Positions 15,982 to 24,343 of a stretch of 39,878 bases of DNA are shown here, piece after piece. The notes below the pieces were generated by a model. That model was not told where the DNA came from and made no database searches. It worked only from the letters and a program-made list of their open reading frames with translations. This DNA comes from Sporosarcina obsidiansis (GTDB taxonomy: Bacteria; Bacillota; Bacilli; Bacillales_A; Planococcaceae), in NCBI RefSeq assembly GCF_009651005.1, contig NZ_WHVW01000027.1:1-39878 (forward strand), given 5' to 3'. Position 1 is the stretch's first letter, and the number at the start of each line of letters is the position of its first letter. Position numbers and translations under genes: made by a program.

Positions 15982-17207
15982 TCAATCAAGAGCGTCTTTG
16001 GACAAGATTGATGGACTTGGGGAGAATTGGTAAGCAAGAAGACGGAGGCGTTACTCGTTTTTCTTTTACGGAAGAAGAACGTGAAGCGAAAAAATTAGTC
16101 TCTACATATATGAGAGAAGCAGGCATGACAGTTAGAGAAGATGCTGTTGGGAATTTGATTGGTAGGAAAGAAGGAAAACAAAAAGATGCGCCGGCTGTTC
16201 TGATGGGTTCCCATATCGATACAGTTCCCAGTGGTGGTATGTTTGATGGGGCTCTCGGTGTGATTGCGGGTATTGAAGTAGTTCAGGCAATGAATGAACG
16301 CAATGAGCAGCATGAGCATCCGATTGAGGTGATTGCATTTACCGATGAGGAAGGAAGTCGCTTTGGTTTTGGCATGATTGGCAGTCAGGGGATTGCTGGC
16401 ACATTAACCGACAAGGATCTCGAGTACCGCGACGACAAAGGGATGAGGATTGCAGAGGCAATGAAGGAATCTGGACTTGACCCAACATTCATTGCGGATG
16501 TTGCGAAAGATCCGGCTACTGTAAAAGCTTATGTAGAATTGCATATTGAGCAGGGACGAGTACTTGAAAACCGGAACCTAGCGGCAGGTGTGGTTACAGG
16601 GATTGCGGGTCCGCTTTGGATGAAATTTAGGATTACTGGAGAGGCTGGTCATGCAGGTGCGACGCCAATGAATATGCGGAAAGATCCCCTCATGGCTGCT
16701 TCAGAAATCATGTGTTTTATTGAAAGGGAAGCGAACAATTATCCAAATCTCGTTGCGACGATCGGGCAAATCGCTGTAAAACCAGGCGGTGCTAATGTCA
16801 TCCCTTCAGAAGCTACTTTTACGCTTGATCTTCGAGATATCGATGTAGAAATAAGACAGCAAGCGGAGGAGAAGATGGTCAGGTTTGCGCAAAAAGTGTG
16901 CGACGCTCGAGGAGTGGAAATTGAATTTGAACTGATACAAAGGGTGCCACCCGTTCCGTGTTCTGCGCTCGTTCAACAGACCATTGAAAGATCTTGTCGT
17001 AAGAGAGGCATAGAACCGTTCAGTTTACCAAGTGGGGCGGGACATGATGGGATGCAGTTTAAAGATTTCTGCCCAATCGGCATGATTTTTGTCCGTTCTC
17101 AAAATGGCATAAGCCATAACCCGGCAGAATGGAGCTCTAAGGAAGATTGCGGAAAAGGAACAGAAATTTTATATGAAACGATCGTATCGCTTGCAAGTGA
17201 AGCTTGA
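15978..17207 (+). CDS. M20-family N-carbamoyl-L-amino-acid hydrolase
   Basis: 409 residues, the usual length of hydantoinase/carbamoylase-type Zn-dependent hydrolases. Probable metal ligands are visible: His79 and Asp90 (GSHIDTVPSGGMFDGALGV), Glu125 with catalytic Glu124 (TDEEGSRFG), His189 (VELHIEQGRVLE) and His380 (GISHNPAEW). A dimerisation domain sits between (TGEAGHAGATPMN). The reaction is removal of the carbamoyl group to give the free L-amino acid, CO2 and ammonia. Behind an ATC hydrolase the substrate should be N-carbamoyl-L-cysteine, as in the Pseudomonas ATC pathway; allantoate or ureido acids are alternatives. ATGA overlap with the previous gene; GGAGAGG upstream. Confidence 0.92.
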   Translation: MINQERLWTRLMDLGRIGKQEDGGVTRFSFTEEEREAKKLVSTYMREAGMTVREDAVGNLIGRKEGKQKDAPAVLMGSHIDTVPSGGMFDGALGVIAGIEVVQAMNERNEQHEHPIEVIAFTDEEGSRFGFGMIGSQGIAGTLTDKDLEYRDDKGMRIAEAMKESGLDPTFIADVAKDPATVKAYVELHIEQGRVLENRNLAAGVVTGIAGPLWMKFRITGEAGHAGATPMNMRKDPLMAASEIMCFIEREANNYPNLVATIGQIAVKPGGANVIPSEATFTLDLRDIDVEIRQQAEEKMVRFAQKVCDARGVEIEFELIQRVPPVPCSALVQQTIERSCRKRGIEPFSLPSGAGHDGMQFKDFCPIGMIFVRSQNGISHNPAEWSSKEDCGKGTEILYETIVSLASEA

Positions 17208-17280
17208 AATAACAGCGCTATTTTCATGTAGTTAGTTATATTATTTCATATCAAAGAAGAGTAGATTTCAGTGTAGCCTA

Positions 17281-17321
17281 AAGAATCCATTTTGACTTCT
17301 GTCATAGTGGATTCCTTTTTT
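17281..17321 (+). terminator. Intrinsic terminator of the PLP/ATC operon
   Basis: GAATCCA (17283-17289) pairs with TGGATTC (17308-17314), followed by CTTTTTT. It lies 74 bp after the last gene of the operon. Confidence 0.75.
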
Positions 17322-17425
17322 GTATGGGCATTGAGTAAGAAGAAATTTATATTATTCTAATCTGTGTCTCGGTTAGTAATGAGTACTTCAGCGTTGGTTC
17401 GGAACCTAGTTTAAAGATAAGCGAT

Positions 17426-18226
17426 TTACCGAGACAATGATGGCAATTGAGTAGTAAAACGTTCTCCACGCGGCCGAGTAGCCTGAAACCATTTTCTAAA
17501 TAAAAGAATAATGATAACTACATCTACAGCATCACCTCCGTAGTACATGAGCATCGCCCCTACCTGTGCCTGCTCAATTGGAACACCGTTCGGCGGATAG
17601 GCATAAATATATTTAGATAATATTCCGTGTCCTGCGAGGGCTACAATAAAGATGATAGTACGATAAACGTAGCTGAAACGTCGGGAAACGGGATCAATAT
17701 ACAATAAAGAAATCGTAAATAAATAGCCTGCGACAAACACATGGATATGAATGAGCACATGAAGCCAAAGATGATGTTGCATCAACATATACAAGTCGGT
17801 TGTATACAATAGCCAAAGGCCGCCAACGTTTAAAATGGATGCGACAATGGGATGAGTATAAAAGCTTGCAAGTCGACTTTTTAATAAGCGACTTACCCGC
17901 CTGGCATGCTGGACGGGAAGTACCCGCAACAGCAGTGTCATGGGAGCTGCTAGCGCCAACAACAATGGACCGAGCATTCCGAGGAATACATGGCCGATCA
18001 TGTGCATCACGAAATTTTCGTGTGAGTCTTCCGCAATCGGACCGATAACCGCGCTCGCCGAGAACAGAACACCTAACATCCAGAAAACGGTACGGACGGG
18101 TGGCCATGTGCGGAGATGTTTTTGCCGATTGGTCCTAAAGACGCTGACACTATAGAATACGAGAGCCAACATTGCTAGGCTGCCAAATAGGAAGTTTGTG
18201 ACTGCGTCTGCTGAATTATGTAGCAT
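17426..18226 (-). CDS. Cytochrome c oxidase assembly factor CtaG-like membrane protein
   Basis: 266 residues with about seven membrane helices. Family motifs of Caa3_CtaG are present: MHMIGHVFLGMLGPLLLALAAP (about residues 74-95) and a histidine-rich QHHLWLHVLIHIHVFVAGYLF (about 160-180), plus GDAVDVVIIILLF near the end. Bacillus CtaG is required for active caa3 oxidase, probably through copper delivery, but no oxidase subunit lies nearby. It overlaps the upstream DUF2243 gene by 11 bp and is translated with it. Confidence 0.88.
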   Translation of the reverse strand: MLHNSADAVTNFLFGSLAMLALVFYSVSVFRTNRQKHLRTWPPVRTVFWMLGVLFSASAVIGPIAEDSHENFVMHMIGHVFLGMLGPLLLALAAPMTLLLRVLPVQHARRVSRLLKSRLASFYTHPIVASILNVGGLWLLYTTDLYMLMQHHLWLHVLIHIHVFVAGYLFTISLLYIDPVSRRFSYVYRTIIFIVALAGHGILSKYIYAYPPNGVPIEQAQVGAMLMYYGGDAVDVVIIILLFRKWFQATRPRGERFTTQLPSLSR

Positions 18227-18719
18227 GAAGCTTCACCCTTTCTGCTGCTCGTTCATCGCCTCTTGCTGACTTTATTAGCCATAGACCTCCAAAAATCATA
18301 AGGACGGCGCTACCATTCCAAACTAGATCATAGGGGACAATGTCGACATGATAACGAATCTGGTGAATGCGCATCACTTTATGTTGGATGGTTCCGTCAT
18401 ACAACTGAAACGCCCCTCCTCCAAGTAGCTTACCTCCCCAAAACATCTTGTGCCAAAATGCATTGCGTCTGTAAAGATCAGCCACTAAATATAAACCGCC
18501 AACTGTGGCAAACCAGCTGAATGCATGGAAGAGCCCATCTGAAACTAAACCTATTGCCACTGTCGACTTATCATAAAATTTATGCCAATGCAGAAGTTGA
18601 TGAAAAAGGGTTTCATCCAAGAATGCCACAAAGCCTAAACCAAACAAGATACCGGCCCATAAATTCTTACGATCGAATTTGGACCGGTTCGGCCAGTTCG
18701 TCACTTGTTTTACAGCCAT
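18216..18719 (-). CDS. DUF2243 membrane protein
   Basis: 167 residues with four membrane helices. Distinctive blocks are GILFGLGFVAFLDETLFHQLLHWHKFYD (about residues 24-50), GLVSDGLFHAFSWFATVGGLYL and GGGAFQLYDGTIQHKVMRIHQIRYHVDIVPYDLVWN. The many membrane-adjacent histidines suggest metal or haem contact, but the function is unknown. The family often neighbours CtaG-like genes in Bacilli, as here, which suggests a joint role in copper or oxidase assembly. The ATG at 18719 has only a weak GGTGGTG ribosome site. Confidence 0.85.
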   Translation of the reverse strand: MAVKQVTNWPNRSKFDRKNLWAGILFGLGFVAFLDETLFHQLLHWHKFYDKSTVAIGLVSDGLFHAFSWFATVGGLYLVADLYRRNAFWHKMFWGGKLLGGGAFQLYDGTIQHKVMRIHQIRYHVDIVPYDLVWNGSAVLMIFGGLWLIKSARGDERAAERVKLHAT

Positions 18720-18988
18720 GTAGGGAACACCACCTTCGCCAAATGTATTCCTAATATTCCCATGCGAATAAGTTATTAAACAAGATTAGATTTAATATTT
18801 TTTTGTGATTTTTGGGATGTATTACATAGTAAGCTAGATGTTAAAACGGGTGATCGAACAACTTTTTAGGCTATAACTAATTAAGGCGTTGAAAAGGGGT
18901 AATTCTCTTAGAATTTTTCGGGTTCTCTTAAATGAAGAAAGTATTCCGTAAATTATATACAAGTGTCTATATACGGTCATTTAATATA

Positions 18989-19016
18989 TTGATAGAATAT
19001 TAGGTAGTAGTATTTA
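18989..19016 (+). promoter_or_regulatory. Weak candidate promoter of the SLH gene
   Basis: TTGATA (18989-18994) and TATTTA (19011-19016) are 16 bp apart, 30 bp before the start codon. The rest of the AT-rich 326-bp gap (18720-19045) shows no gene or clear hairpin. Confidence 0.3.
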
Positions 19017-19045
19017 TGGAAATGAATATATGAGGAGGAAAACAT

Positions 19046-20290
19046 ATGAAAAAAACGTTACAAGTAGCTCTATGGACCATACTGTTATTTACTTTATCGT
19101 TCGTTTATATGGACTCAAACGAAGCAGCGGCCAAGGAGTTTACGGATGTACCGAAGAACCACCCGAACTATAAAGCGATTCAAGACATGCAAAAGAATGG
19201 GTTTATTGGGGGCTATCCGGACGGAACATTTCGTCCAAATGAGCGTATCAGCCGTAAACATGTAGCGCAGTTATTAGATAAAGCGTTGAAACTGCCGCAA
19301 CCCACAGCTACGAAAGCACTGTATATGGACGTGCCAAAGAATCATCCATACTACACGCCGATCATGAAGTTATCAAAAGCAGGTATTGTCGGAGGAACGA
19401 ATGGGAAATTCAACCCAGATGCCCCAATCACTCGCATTCAAATGGCGAAAGTGTTGGATTTGGCGTTTGATTTCAACATGACGACTCATAATGCATTTGA
19501 TGATGTCTACAGCAATCATTGGGGCTATACGCACGCGAATGCGTTGTTTGCAAGTGGAGTAGCGAAGGGGGATAATGGAAAGTTTTATCCGAATGCGCCT
19601 GTCACACGCGCTCATTATGCTGAATTTTTACATCGTGCCATTGAAGCAAATAAATCTCAAGCCAATACGGGCAAGGTCACAAAAAACAAAGCATGGGATC
19701 TATCCAATCGACTGACGCATTCAATAGAAAGCGTTCTAATTGAAGGGAAAAGTAAGAATCAGTCATTTAGCGCGATCCGTCCCAAATTATTAACGTATGC
19801 TACAAAAGAATTCACAGACGGGGTACTGAAAGATTATTATCCATATGCTTGTACAGAATGCGATTCATTTCTATTCCCTTATAAGTTGCAAACGGAGCCT
19901 TTAGTCCGTTTCCAATACACGCAGCCTACACCTGATTCGATCGATGTCCAAACGGTAGAGTTTGCAGATGGCTTGGCACATGGTGGATTTATAGATTATA
20001 AATTTAAAAAAGAAGCAGGAAACTGGAAGATGTCGGGCTATTCATATAAACCAGTCGGCACAAAGAATTTTCAGCTCACGGTAGACGAAGCCAAAACGAT
20101 TTTGAAAGAAGACTATGGACGACAGGGTGCTCGTTACGTCAACGTGACATATGTGAGCAAAACACAAGATATTAGCGAAGATCCGGTATCCAAGAAACCA
20201 TATTTGCATGATCGATATATATTTACTGTAGAAACAGATAAAGAGCGGGTTCAAGTGGAGTTTCATTCAGATTCGGGGATGTATTATTAA
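19046..20290 (+). CDS. S-layer-homology (SLH) domain surface protein
   Basis: 414 residues. A Sec signal peptide covers about residues 1-28 (cleavage near SNEAAA). Three SLH repeats follow: 31-80 (FTDVPKNHPNYKAIQ...IGGYPDGTFRPNERISR), 93-143 (YMDVPKNHPYY...VGGTNGKFNPDAPITR) and 152-202 (FDDVYSNHWGY...AKGDNGKFYPNAPVTR). SLH modules anchor proteins to pyruvylated secondary cell-wall polymers. The C-terminal about 210 residues form an unrecognised domain with a CTEC pair near residue 271, mostly beta in character. GAGGAGG stands seven bases before the ATG. Monocistronic. Confidence 0.92.
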   Translation: MKKTLQVALWTILLFTLSFVYMDSNEAAAKEFTDVPKNHPNYKAIQDMQKNGFIGGYPDGTFRPNERISRKHVAQLLDKALKLPQPTATKALYMDVPKNHPYYTPIMKLSKAGIVGGTNGKFNPDAPITRIQMAKVLDLAFDFNMTTHNAFDDVYSNHWGYTHANALFASGVAKGDNGKFYPNAPVTRAHYAEFLHRAIEANKSQANTGKVTKNKAWDLSNRLTHSIESVLIEGKSKNQSFSAIRPKLLTYATKEFTDGVLKDYYPYACTECDSFLFPYKLQTEPLVRFQYTQPTPDSIDVQTVEFADGLAHGGFIDYKFKKEAGNWKMSGYSYKPVGTKNFQLTVDEAKTILKEDYGRQGARYVNVTYVSKTQDISEDPVSKKPYLHDRYIFTVETDKERVQVEFHSDSGMYY

Positions 20291-20303
20291 CATGTACGTC
20301 TCG

Positions 20304-20450
20304 TTTGGCTCGTTCCGGGAGGAGTTTGGTTCGGTGTGTGTAAGGTAATGCTCGGTCCCGAGGTACAAACGCTTGGTTCAGATGGAGAATTGCTCGGTCC
20401 AATGTAAGTTTGGCTCTTTCCGATGCAACTTTGGCGCGTTCCTTTTTTCT
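20304..20450. repeat. Degenerate 21-bp periodic intergenic array (family 1, copy 2)
   Basis: Seven units begin at 20304, 20325, 20346, 20367, 20388, 20409 and 20430, exactly 21 bp apart. Examples are TTTGGCTCGT (20304), TTTGGTTCGG (20325), TAATGCTCGG (20346), AATTGCTCGG (20388) and TTTGGCGCGT (20430). TTTGGTTCGG, TAATGCTCGG and TTTGGCGCGT occur identically in the array at 804-971. The array starts 14 bp after the SLH stop codon, in a convergent 307-bp intergenic region, and ends just before the terminator hairpin at 20462. Confidence 0.8.
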
Positions 20451-20461
20451 ATGTAATCATG

Positions 20462-20510
20462 CAACAAGCCTGCCACTGAAAGATATTTCACTTTCAGGAC
20501 AGGCTTGTTG
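20462..20510. terminator. Long hairpin between convergent genes
   Basis: CAACAAGCCTG (20462-20472) pairs perfectly with CAGGCTTGTTG (20500-20510), extended by CTGAAAG/CTTTCAG. A strong stem, but the T tract on either strand is interrupted. Confidence 0.75.
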
Positions 20511-20597
20511 TTGTTGAATAGAAAATAGTCATAACTTCAGATCAGCAACAATTTCGCAATTTCCAAAGAAGATGTTTCTTTGGCAACTATCCCGTAA

Positions 20598-21725
20598 TTA
20601 TTTCCCCACCGTCTCCACACTAAAATTCCAATACTTCGACTGTTGATCAATCACTGCTTGAACAGCCTCTTCTTCATGTGGGAACAGGGTTTCTACAGGG
20701 ACACCGAAACCTTCCATGAACGGATCATCGACCTCTGTTTGTATTTCGCTCATTGCTTCCACAATGGCTAATGAACAAAATGGCACGTATGCAGCACTGT
20801 AGCCGCCTTCATGACATAATACCAAGCGTCCGTCACAATGCTTTTCAGCTAACTTTTTCATAAACTCTGCGAATCTGTAAAATCCATTAGCGGTTACCAT
20901 CATTCTAGCTAGAGGATCAAAGAAACTTGGATCTTGTCCAGCAGACACAATAATTAGTTCGGGTTTGAATTGATCTACTATCGGACCGACAATTTTCTCG
21001 AATGCATGCATATATCCAGCATTGCCTGTTCCTGCGGGTAATGGGATATTCACATTATACCCTTCGCCTTTTCCTAAACCACAGTGCTCCACATAGCCTC
21101 TTTCTGCCGGGAATAAGCGGTCCTGGTGGATGGATACAAATAATGTGCTATCATCCTCATAAAATGCCTGCTCTGTTCCATTGCCGTGATGCACATCCCA
21201 ATCCAGCACTAATATACGCTCCAAATTATACTTTCGCTTTGCATGTTTTGCCGCGATCGCTACGTTGTTGAACAAGCAAAATCCCATTCCTTCTTGCGCT
21301 TCTGCATGATGGCCAGGAGGTCTGGTTAACGCATAGACATTTTTTACATCGCCATCCATCACTGCGTCAACGGCAGTCATTGCACCACCTGCTGACAATA
21401 GGGCGATTTCATAGGAACCTCTTCCTACAATGGCGATTTGTCCCGCATCTCCACCGTTTGCATCGCTTAATTCCTTTACCTTGTCAATATAACTAGGCAC
21501 GTGGAATAGCTCAATATCTTCTCTTGTTGCAGAACGAGGAGCGATGGATTCCAGTTGAGGAGTCAATCCGCTAATATCTAGTAGATTCTTGAATCGTCTT
21601 TTTGTTTCTGGATCTTCCCCATACGTATGACTTTGCACCCATCCACCTGATGCTAGATGTAAAGCACCCGATCCGTTATCATGCCAAAAATAGCTTTCAT
21701 CATAAATAAATCCTGTTTTCTTCAT
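20598..21725 (-). CDS. Class II histone-deacetylase-like / acetylpolyamine amidohydrolase family protein
   Basis: 375 residues of the arginase-deacetylase fold. Visible catalytic elements are RPPGHHAEAQEGMGFCLFNN (tandem active-site histidines), LDWDVHHGNGTEQ (zinc Asp and His), SAGQDPSFFDPLARM (second zinc Asp, here SAGQD rather than the common SAGFD) and CHEGGYSAAY with the catalytic tyrosine. Bacterial members deacetylate acetyl-lysine proteins, acetylpolyamines or small amides; substrate unknown. AGGAGG precedes the ATG at 21725. It is divergent from the LuxR-type regulator, which may control it. Confidence 0.9.
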   Translation of the reverse strand: MKKTGFIYDESYFWHDNGSGALHLASGGWVQSHTYGEDPETKRRFKNLLDISGLTPQLESIAPRSATREDIELFHVPSYIDKVKELSDANGGDAGQIAIVGRGSYEIALLSAGGAMTAVDAVMDGDVKNVYALTRPPGHHAEAQEGMGFCLFNNVAIAAKHAKRKYNLERILVLDWDVHHGNGTEQAFYEDDSTLFVSIHQDRLFPAERGYVEHCGLGKGEGYNVNIPLPAGTGNAGYMHAFEKIVGPIVDQFKPELIIVSAGQDPSFFDPLARMMVTANGFYRFAEFMKKLAEKHCDGRLVLCHEGGYSAAYVPFCSLAIVEAMSEIQTEVDDPFMEGFGVPVETLFPHEEEAVQAVIDQQSKYWNFSVETVGK

Positions 21726-21748
21726 TTGACTTCCTCCTTTTACATTCA

Positions 21749-21778
21749 GTAATATAAGTACTATCGTTAGTATTTCAA
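21749..21778 (-). promoter_or_regulatory. Candidate promoter of the deacetylase-like gene
   Basis: On the minus strand TTGAAA (21773-21778) and TATTAC (21749-21754) are 18 bp apart, just ahead of the ribosome site. Confidence 0.4.
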
Positions 21779-21889
21779 ATTTTTAGATAACTGTATATTA
21801 CACTAAAGGATAACTTCTTTCTTAATTCTATAGAAAATAACTGCCTCAGTAAAATAACGATAAAATTTAGCTTCATTGGAGGATTTACT

Positions 21890-22930
21890 ATGAATTTATC
21901 AAAGATAGATTATCAAAATATTTTACATTTTATTAATAATTCTTTATGTAATTCACATAACACCCAGTCACTGCTTTCTAGGTTGTTTCAATTTAATCAC
22001 TCCTTGCTTTGGCATGCCGATACACAAGGGAATATGTATAATCTTGAATTCTTTAATTTTAATGATCAATTTATTTTAGATTATAAAGAAGTTCACAATG
22101 CTAACGATGTCATGCACCCGAAAAAGCAATTATCGAAGCTGAAACATAATGAAGCGATGGTATACAGAATGGGAGAGGTAACAACTTCGGCTGATCTTGC
22201 AAAGTCCATGTATTATCAATTTATTGAAAGTCATGAAATGATCGATCAAATGGTCGTATATTTTGCAAATGGATCGAGGATTTATGGTGGCATGGGCTTT
22301 GCTAGATTCAAAGGGGATCAGCCATTTTCACAAAAGGATAAGGAAATACTTCAAACCCTATCCATTCACTTACAGCATTTAGTGAAGAACACGATGGTTG
22401 AGAAGGAAATCGAGGCAAAAAATCTGTATTTTAAAAAAGGAAGGGGCTATGAATTAGGGATTATTCAAGCAAATCAGGATCAGCGTATTTCCTTTTATAA
22501 TGAAATAGCACAAAATATCATCAAGGAAATCGATTCAAATGTAACGGTGGAAGAATTCTATTTGACTTCAATTATTCCACACATACCAACCGACCTATCG
22601 GAATGTAAAAGTCCCTATTATTTTTACGTGAATAAACGGAAAGTAAAAGCGATAGTTTATGAAACAGATCATACCTTGTCTAGATCTTATACAATTTATT
22701 TATATAATCAAGAAGAAACGCTATCTATCACGAGGCCCCAAGAAGTTTTATCAAATCGAGAATGGGAAATCTATCAGCTGGTTTTAAAGGGGTATACCAA
22801 CGAAGAGATTGCGAAAGCACTTTGGATTACGATAAACACCGTGAAAAAGCATTTGAGAAATATGTATGAAAAAAATGGAGTGACGAATCGGACGGGTTTA
22901 ATATATAAATTAGAAGGACCAGCAAATTGA
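21890..22930 (+). CDS. LuxR-type regulator with N-terminal GAF-like sensor
   Basis: 346 residues. The C-terminus (about 283-340) is a GerE/LuxR helix-turn-helix: LSNREWEIYQLVLKGYTNEEIAKALWITINTVKKHLRNMYEKNGVTNR. The N-terminal region (about 30-170) ends in IYGGMGFARFKGDQPFSQKDKEILQTLSIHLQHLV, a pattern typical of GAF-like sensor domains in such regulators. No phosphoacceptor receiver is present, so it likely senses a small ligand. TTGGAGG stands before the ATG at 21890. It is transcribed away from the deacetylase-like gene across a 164-bp gap. Confidence 0.88.
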   Translation: MNLSKIDYQNILHFINNSLCNSHNTQSLLSRLFQFNHSLLWHADTQGNMYNLEFFNFNDQFILDYKEVHNANDVMHPKKQLSKLKHNEAMVYRMGEVTTSADLAKSMYYQFIESHEMIDQMVVYFANGSRIYGGMGFARFKGDQPFSQKDKEILQTLSIHLQHLVKNTMVEKEIEAKNLYFKKGRGYELGIIQANQDQRISFYNEIAQNIIKEIDSNVTVEEFYLTSIIPHIPTDLSECKSPYYFYVNKRKVKAIVYETDHTLSRSYTIYLYNQEETLSITRPQEVLSNREWEIYQLVLKGYTNEEIAKALWITINTVKKHLRNMYEKNGVTNRTGLIYKLEGPAN

Positions 22931-23016
22931 CTTATGCTAGTATTGGAATACCATTCTAGATGCCAACACGGAATACAAAATGAAGGACGCTGCTTTAAAT
23001 AGGAGTATAGATTTTC

Positions 23017-23058
23017 TATAAAAACATGTTCATTACATAGAACGAACGTGTTTTTATA
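23017..23058 (+). terminator. Intrinsic terminator after luxR-type gene
   Basis: TATAAAAACATGTTC (23017-23031) pairs with GAACGTGTTTTTATA (23044-23058), with one mismatch in 15 bp. Confidence 0.7.
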
Positions 23059-23202
23059 TGGAAAAAAATATTAGGATCATATCTTGACGCCCTGGAGGGG
23101 AGACAAATAAATTTAAGTGAAGTTCTATGACTTACGATAGGTAATATTAAGAAGATGATACGGAATACATAGTTGAAGCACCGGGAAAAGGGATTAATAA
23201 CT

Positions 23203-23998
23203 AACTCAACTTTCGCAGACTGAAATCGGCAAATAAGCCTTGATATAACTAGGCAGAGCAGCGATCCACTGTTCCATTTGACTTTGAATTAACTTTTTTA
23301 TTTTTGAATTCGTCTATTTGAGCGCATCTTCAAGAAGCCTGATCATCTGCTGCAAAGCGACAGCTCAATTGAGTTCATTTACTTCGTCGCACAGCTTTAA
23401 AAAAGCCCACCGAGTGTGCGTTGATCGGTATGGCAGCGGCCAGTACAATATAGCGCGCGAAAACAATCGCTGTATGACTGATTAGCGCGTCGTAAGAGCG
23501 ATGTTGAAATTCCTTCTCCAGTCTCAAGAGGGACTTGGCCGTCTTAAAGAAGACCTCAATATTCCACCACATGCCGTAAATCCGGACGATTTCCTGTTCG
23601 ACTAGGCTACAGTCGGTACTAAGGATGGCGAGCCATTCACTGCGTTTATTCCTGTTCTGGATAAAAAACTATCTTAACAGGAGCCCCATTCTTCATCATG
23701 GTGTGAAGGGAACGAAGAATCCCTTTCCTGGACTCGACAGGCTGCGCCAGTTGATACAGTTGCTTCAAGGAAACCGATTTTCCATTGACGAGGTAGCGCT
23801 GCTTTGTTTCTTTCACCATGCAAATAACGTCCAATCCCTGCTCTACGATGGCTTTGACAAGTGGAGGCTGAACCATGAATCCATCAAGACATAGCGGGCT
23901 TCCACTCTTATTGCAGATGTCAAGGTTACTAATCGGCAAGCCCTAGTGCTAACACTATCAATGGGTACATACTATTTTTTTGATGCGAAAGTTGAGTT
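23203..23998. mobile_element. Internally deleted IS remnant (probably IS4-type) with intact terminal repeats
   Basis: AACTCAACTTTCGCA at 23203-23217 is repeated in perfect inverted form at 23984-23998, giving 15-bp terminal repeats. They bound a 796-bp element that holds only the C-terminal half of a minus-strand DDE transposase, broken by frameshifts and a stop. Full IS4-family elements are about 1.4-1.6 kb, so roughly half is missing. No flanking target duplication was found. The flanks (22931-23202 and 23999-24250) hold no recognisable gene apart from the terminator at 23017. Confidence 0.8.
23314..23939 (-). pseudogene. IS4-type transposase, degenerate C-terminal part
   Basis: One frame (23939 down to about 23650) reads SPLCLDGFMVQPPLVKAIVEQGLDVICMVKETKQRYLVNGKSVSLKQLYQLAQPVESRKGILRSL. 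After a frameshift near 23655 it continues as NRNKRSEWLAILSTDCSLVEQEIVRIYGMWWNIEVFFKTAKSLLRLEKEFQHRSYDALISHTAIVFARYIVLA, the conserved region with the last DDE glutamate (WWNIEVFFK). A second frameshift near 23400 and a TGA lie before the final KLCDEVNELN and VALQQMIRLLEDALK. The N-terminal domain is absent. Not functional. Confidence 0.8.
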
Positions 23999-24251
23999 TG
24001 TAAGTGAAGAATCTTGCATCAAAAATTAAACAACTATATTTTAACCCGTCTTAAATCTAGAGCGGGATTTTAATTGTTGAATTTTTAAAACTAAATTTTT
24101 TATTGTCAACTTAAACTGTGTGCATTAGTAGAAAGATTAAACAAAGAAGACCAATGACAGTTGATGTTACCCTAATTATCCCAAAACTTTTATTGCCAAT
24201 GCTCTAATAAATAAATCATAAAGTAATGATGGAATTAATTATTCTTTACTA

Positions 24252-24268
24252 ATCGTTCTAGAAACGAT
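24252..24268. promoter_or_regulatory. Palindrome upstream of tetR (electrophile module)
   Basis: ATCGTTCTAGAAACGAT has six-base arms ATCGTT and a matching AACGAT, and shares the GTTCTAGAA-type centre with the sites at 24313 and 24945. It lies about 90 bp before the tetR start. A second operator or a site for another regulator. Confidence 0.4.
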
Positions 24269-24289
24269 ATTATATAAATTATAAATTTG

Positions 24290-24326
24290 TTGCAGTACAA
24301 TGTGCATTTATTAGAATGAACGTTCT
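24290..24326 (+). promoter_or_regulatory. tetR promoter with overlapping TetR operator
   Basis: TTGCAG (24290-24295) and TAGAAT (24312-24317) are 16 bp apart. The -10 overlaps a near-palindrome, AGAATGAACGTTCT (24313-24326), whose half-sites match those of AGAACGATCATTCT at 24945-24958. Binding there would block the promoter, as in TetR autorepression. Confidence 0.6.
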
Positions 24327-24343
24327 TGTATGGGAGGAGAATT

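Noticed and set aside
17365..17402. CTCGGTTA and TTGGTTCGG resembling units of the 21-bp array
   Set aside because: Only two cores, 30 bp apart rather than 21, so it may be a remnant but cannot be told from chance.
24020..24090. Hairpin/terminator right of the IS remnant (CCCG/CGGG, CAAC/GTTG)
   Set aside because: Pairing between the short arms is broken by long unpaired stretches, so the stem is too weak to call.
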